From contig JADGPO010000155.1 in NCBI GenBank assembly GCA_017882405.1, positions 1 through 7,972 on the forward strand: a DNA stretch of 7,972 nt, written 5' to 3'. The notes beneath the pieces are model-generated. The model was not told the origin of the DNA and did no database searches. It saw only the letters and a list, made by a program, of their open reading frames with translations. Below are positions 5,421-7,972 of the stretch, in pieces. The number at the start of each line of letters is the position of its first letter. Positions within the stretch are counted from its first letter, which is position 1. A program made the position numbers and the translations under genes. This stretch comes from Solirubrobacteraceae bacterium (GTDB taxonomy: Bacteria; Actinomycetota; Thermoleophilia; Solirubrobacterales; Solirubrobacteraceae).

Positions 5421-6324
5421 ATGAGCGTCACGTTGTGCCTGGGAGAGGCTCTGGTCGACATGATCGGCGAGGCGCCGGCCCCGTCGGTGAGCGCCGTCGA
5501 TCGCTTCGAGCCCCATTTCGGCGGCGCGACCGCCAACGTCGCGGTGTTCGCGGCGCGCGCGGGCGCCTCCGTATCGCTGGCGGGGGCGGCCGGGGAGGAC
5601 CGCTGGGGCCACTGGCTGCTGGAGCGCCTCCAGGCCGAGCAGGTCGAGGCGTCCTACTTCCCGCTGGTCGCAGGGGTCAACACGCAGCTGGCGTTCGTGT
5701 CCGTCGACGAGCAGGGCGAGCCGACCTACGAGCTCTACGGCGAGCTGGTGGAGCCCCTGGTCGACGCACTGCACGGGCGGATCGACGAGGCGGTGGACGG
5801 CTGCGCCGGGCTGTTCATCAGCTCCAACACGCTGGCGGGAGCCGGCGAGCGGGCGCTGACGATGCGGGCCCGGGAGCGGGCGCTGAACGCGAGCCCCGCC
5901 CGCCCGGTGGTGTTCGACTGCAACCTGCGCATGCACCGCTGGTCCTCGCGCGCCGATGCGGCGGCCAGCGCCAACGCGTGCGTGCCCGGCGCGGTGCTGG
6001 TGCGCGCCAACCGGGGCGAGGCCGAGCTGTTGACCGGCGAGGCGGACCCCGAGCGGGCCGCGCTGGCGCTGCGCAAGGCCGGCGCCGAGGTGGTGGTGAT
6101 CACGCTCGGGTCCGGAGGGGCGATCCTGCGGGGCGCCGGCGGACTGCGCATCGACGCCGAGGCCGTGGGCGCCCGCGTGGTCAGCACGGTCGGGGCGGGC
6201 GACGCGCTCACCGGGACGCTGCTGGCCCGCCTGGCGCTCAGCGGCTTCTATCCGGCGGCCGCGGCGGCGGCGCTCGACGAGGCGGTGGCGGCCGCCGCCA
6301 CAGTCTGCGAGCGGTGGGGGTCGC

Positions 6325-6332
<8 letters not shown>
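5421..6332 (+). CDS. PfkB-family carbohydrate kinase (fructokinase-like)
   Basis: A 303-residue ribokinase-fold sugar kinase that phosphorylates a sugar with ATP in the cytoplasm. Seen are the N-terminal strand LCLGEALVDMIGE (5-17), PfkB signature 1 GGATANVAVFAARAG (34-48), TYELYGE (102-108) in the substrate lid area, DCNLR (166-170) and signature 2 STVGAGDALTGTLLARL (255-271) with catalytic-base Asp261 and the GAGD anion hole. Length is normal. The residue before the second signature is Ser255 instead of the usual Asp (DTxGAGD). Fructose or 2-keto-3-deoxygluconate are the likeliest substrates by overall pattern, but specificity cannot be read. GAGG at 5403-5406 is 14 nt upstream of the ATG, too far for an ideal ribosome site, while TAACGT at 5408-5413 suggests a leaderless start. 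Its end overlaps nth by 8 bp. Confidence 0.88.

Positions 6333-7972
<1,640 letters not shown>

Overview
The window is a GC-rich, gene-dense bacterial segment with eight protein genes, two of them cut by the window edges. I see no RNA genes, insertion sequences or CRISPR array. The gene content and an indel in DnaK suggest an actinobacterium, most likely of the Thermoleophilia/Solirubrobacterales lineage. Points in favour are the actinobacterial-type inositol-3-phosphate synthase, a CDP-alcohol phosphatidyltransferase of the phosphatidylinositol-phosphate-synthase type, a DnaK that carries the N-terminal-lobe insert absent from most Gram-positives, and start codons preceded by a TANNNT box instead of a Shine-Dalgarno. 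The lineage call is inference.

Left part (1-5394), all on the minus strand. In transcription order it holds an alpha/beta-hydrolase-fold protein, a large multi-spanning membrane protein that looks GT-C-like, a PAP2-family membrane phosphatase or phosphotransferase, a phosphatidylinositol-phosphate-synthase-like CDP-alcohol phosphatidyltransferase, a TetR-family regulator and the N-terminal 208 residues of Ino1. The first two genes overlap by 4 bp; the others are separated by 22-160 bp. Read together this looks like an inositol-lipid assembly locus. Ino1 makes inositol 3-phosphate from glucose 6-phosphate, the CDP-alcohol enzyme would attach it to CDP-diacylglycerol, the PAP2 protein could dephosphorylate the product or move phosphoinositol, and the polytopic protein could glycosylate a lipid. 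The TetR gene is flanked by two sites sharing the arms ACCG-N2-CGGT. One overlaps its own putative promoter and the other lies upstream of ino1, so it is a good candidate regulator of inositol supply.

Right part (5421-7972), plus strand. A PfkB-family sugar kinase is transcribed divergently from the hydrolase across only 26 bp. It overlaps an endonuclease III gene (nth) by 8 bp. A 152-bp gap follows, holding an inverted repeat that brackets an extended -10 box, and then the first 262 codons of dnaK.

Most notable points: the matched TetR operators around ino1, the inositol-lipid gene order with an unassigned PAP2 enzyme, a hydrolase whose nucleophile position is glycine, a single-nucleotide-loop G-quadruplex motif inside nth, a dnaK operator that is neither CIRCE nor canonical HAIR, and recurrent leaderless-type start sites.
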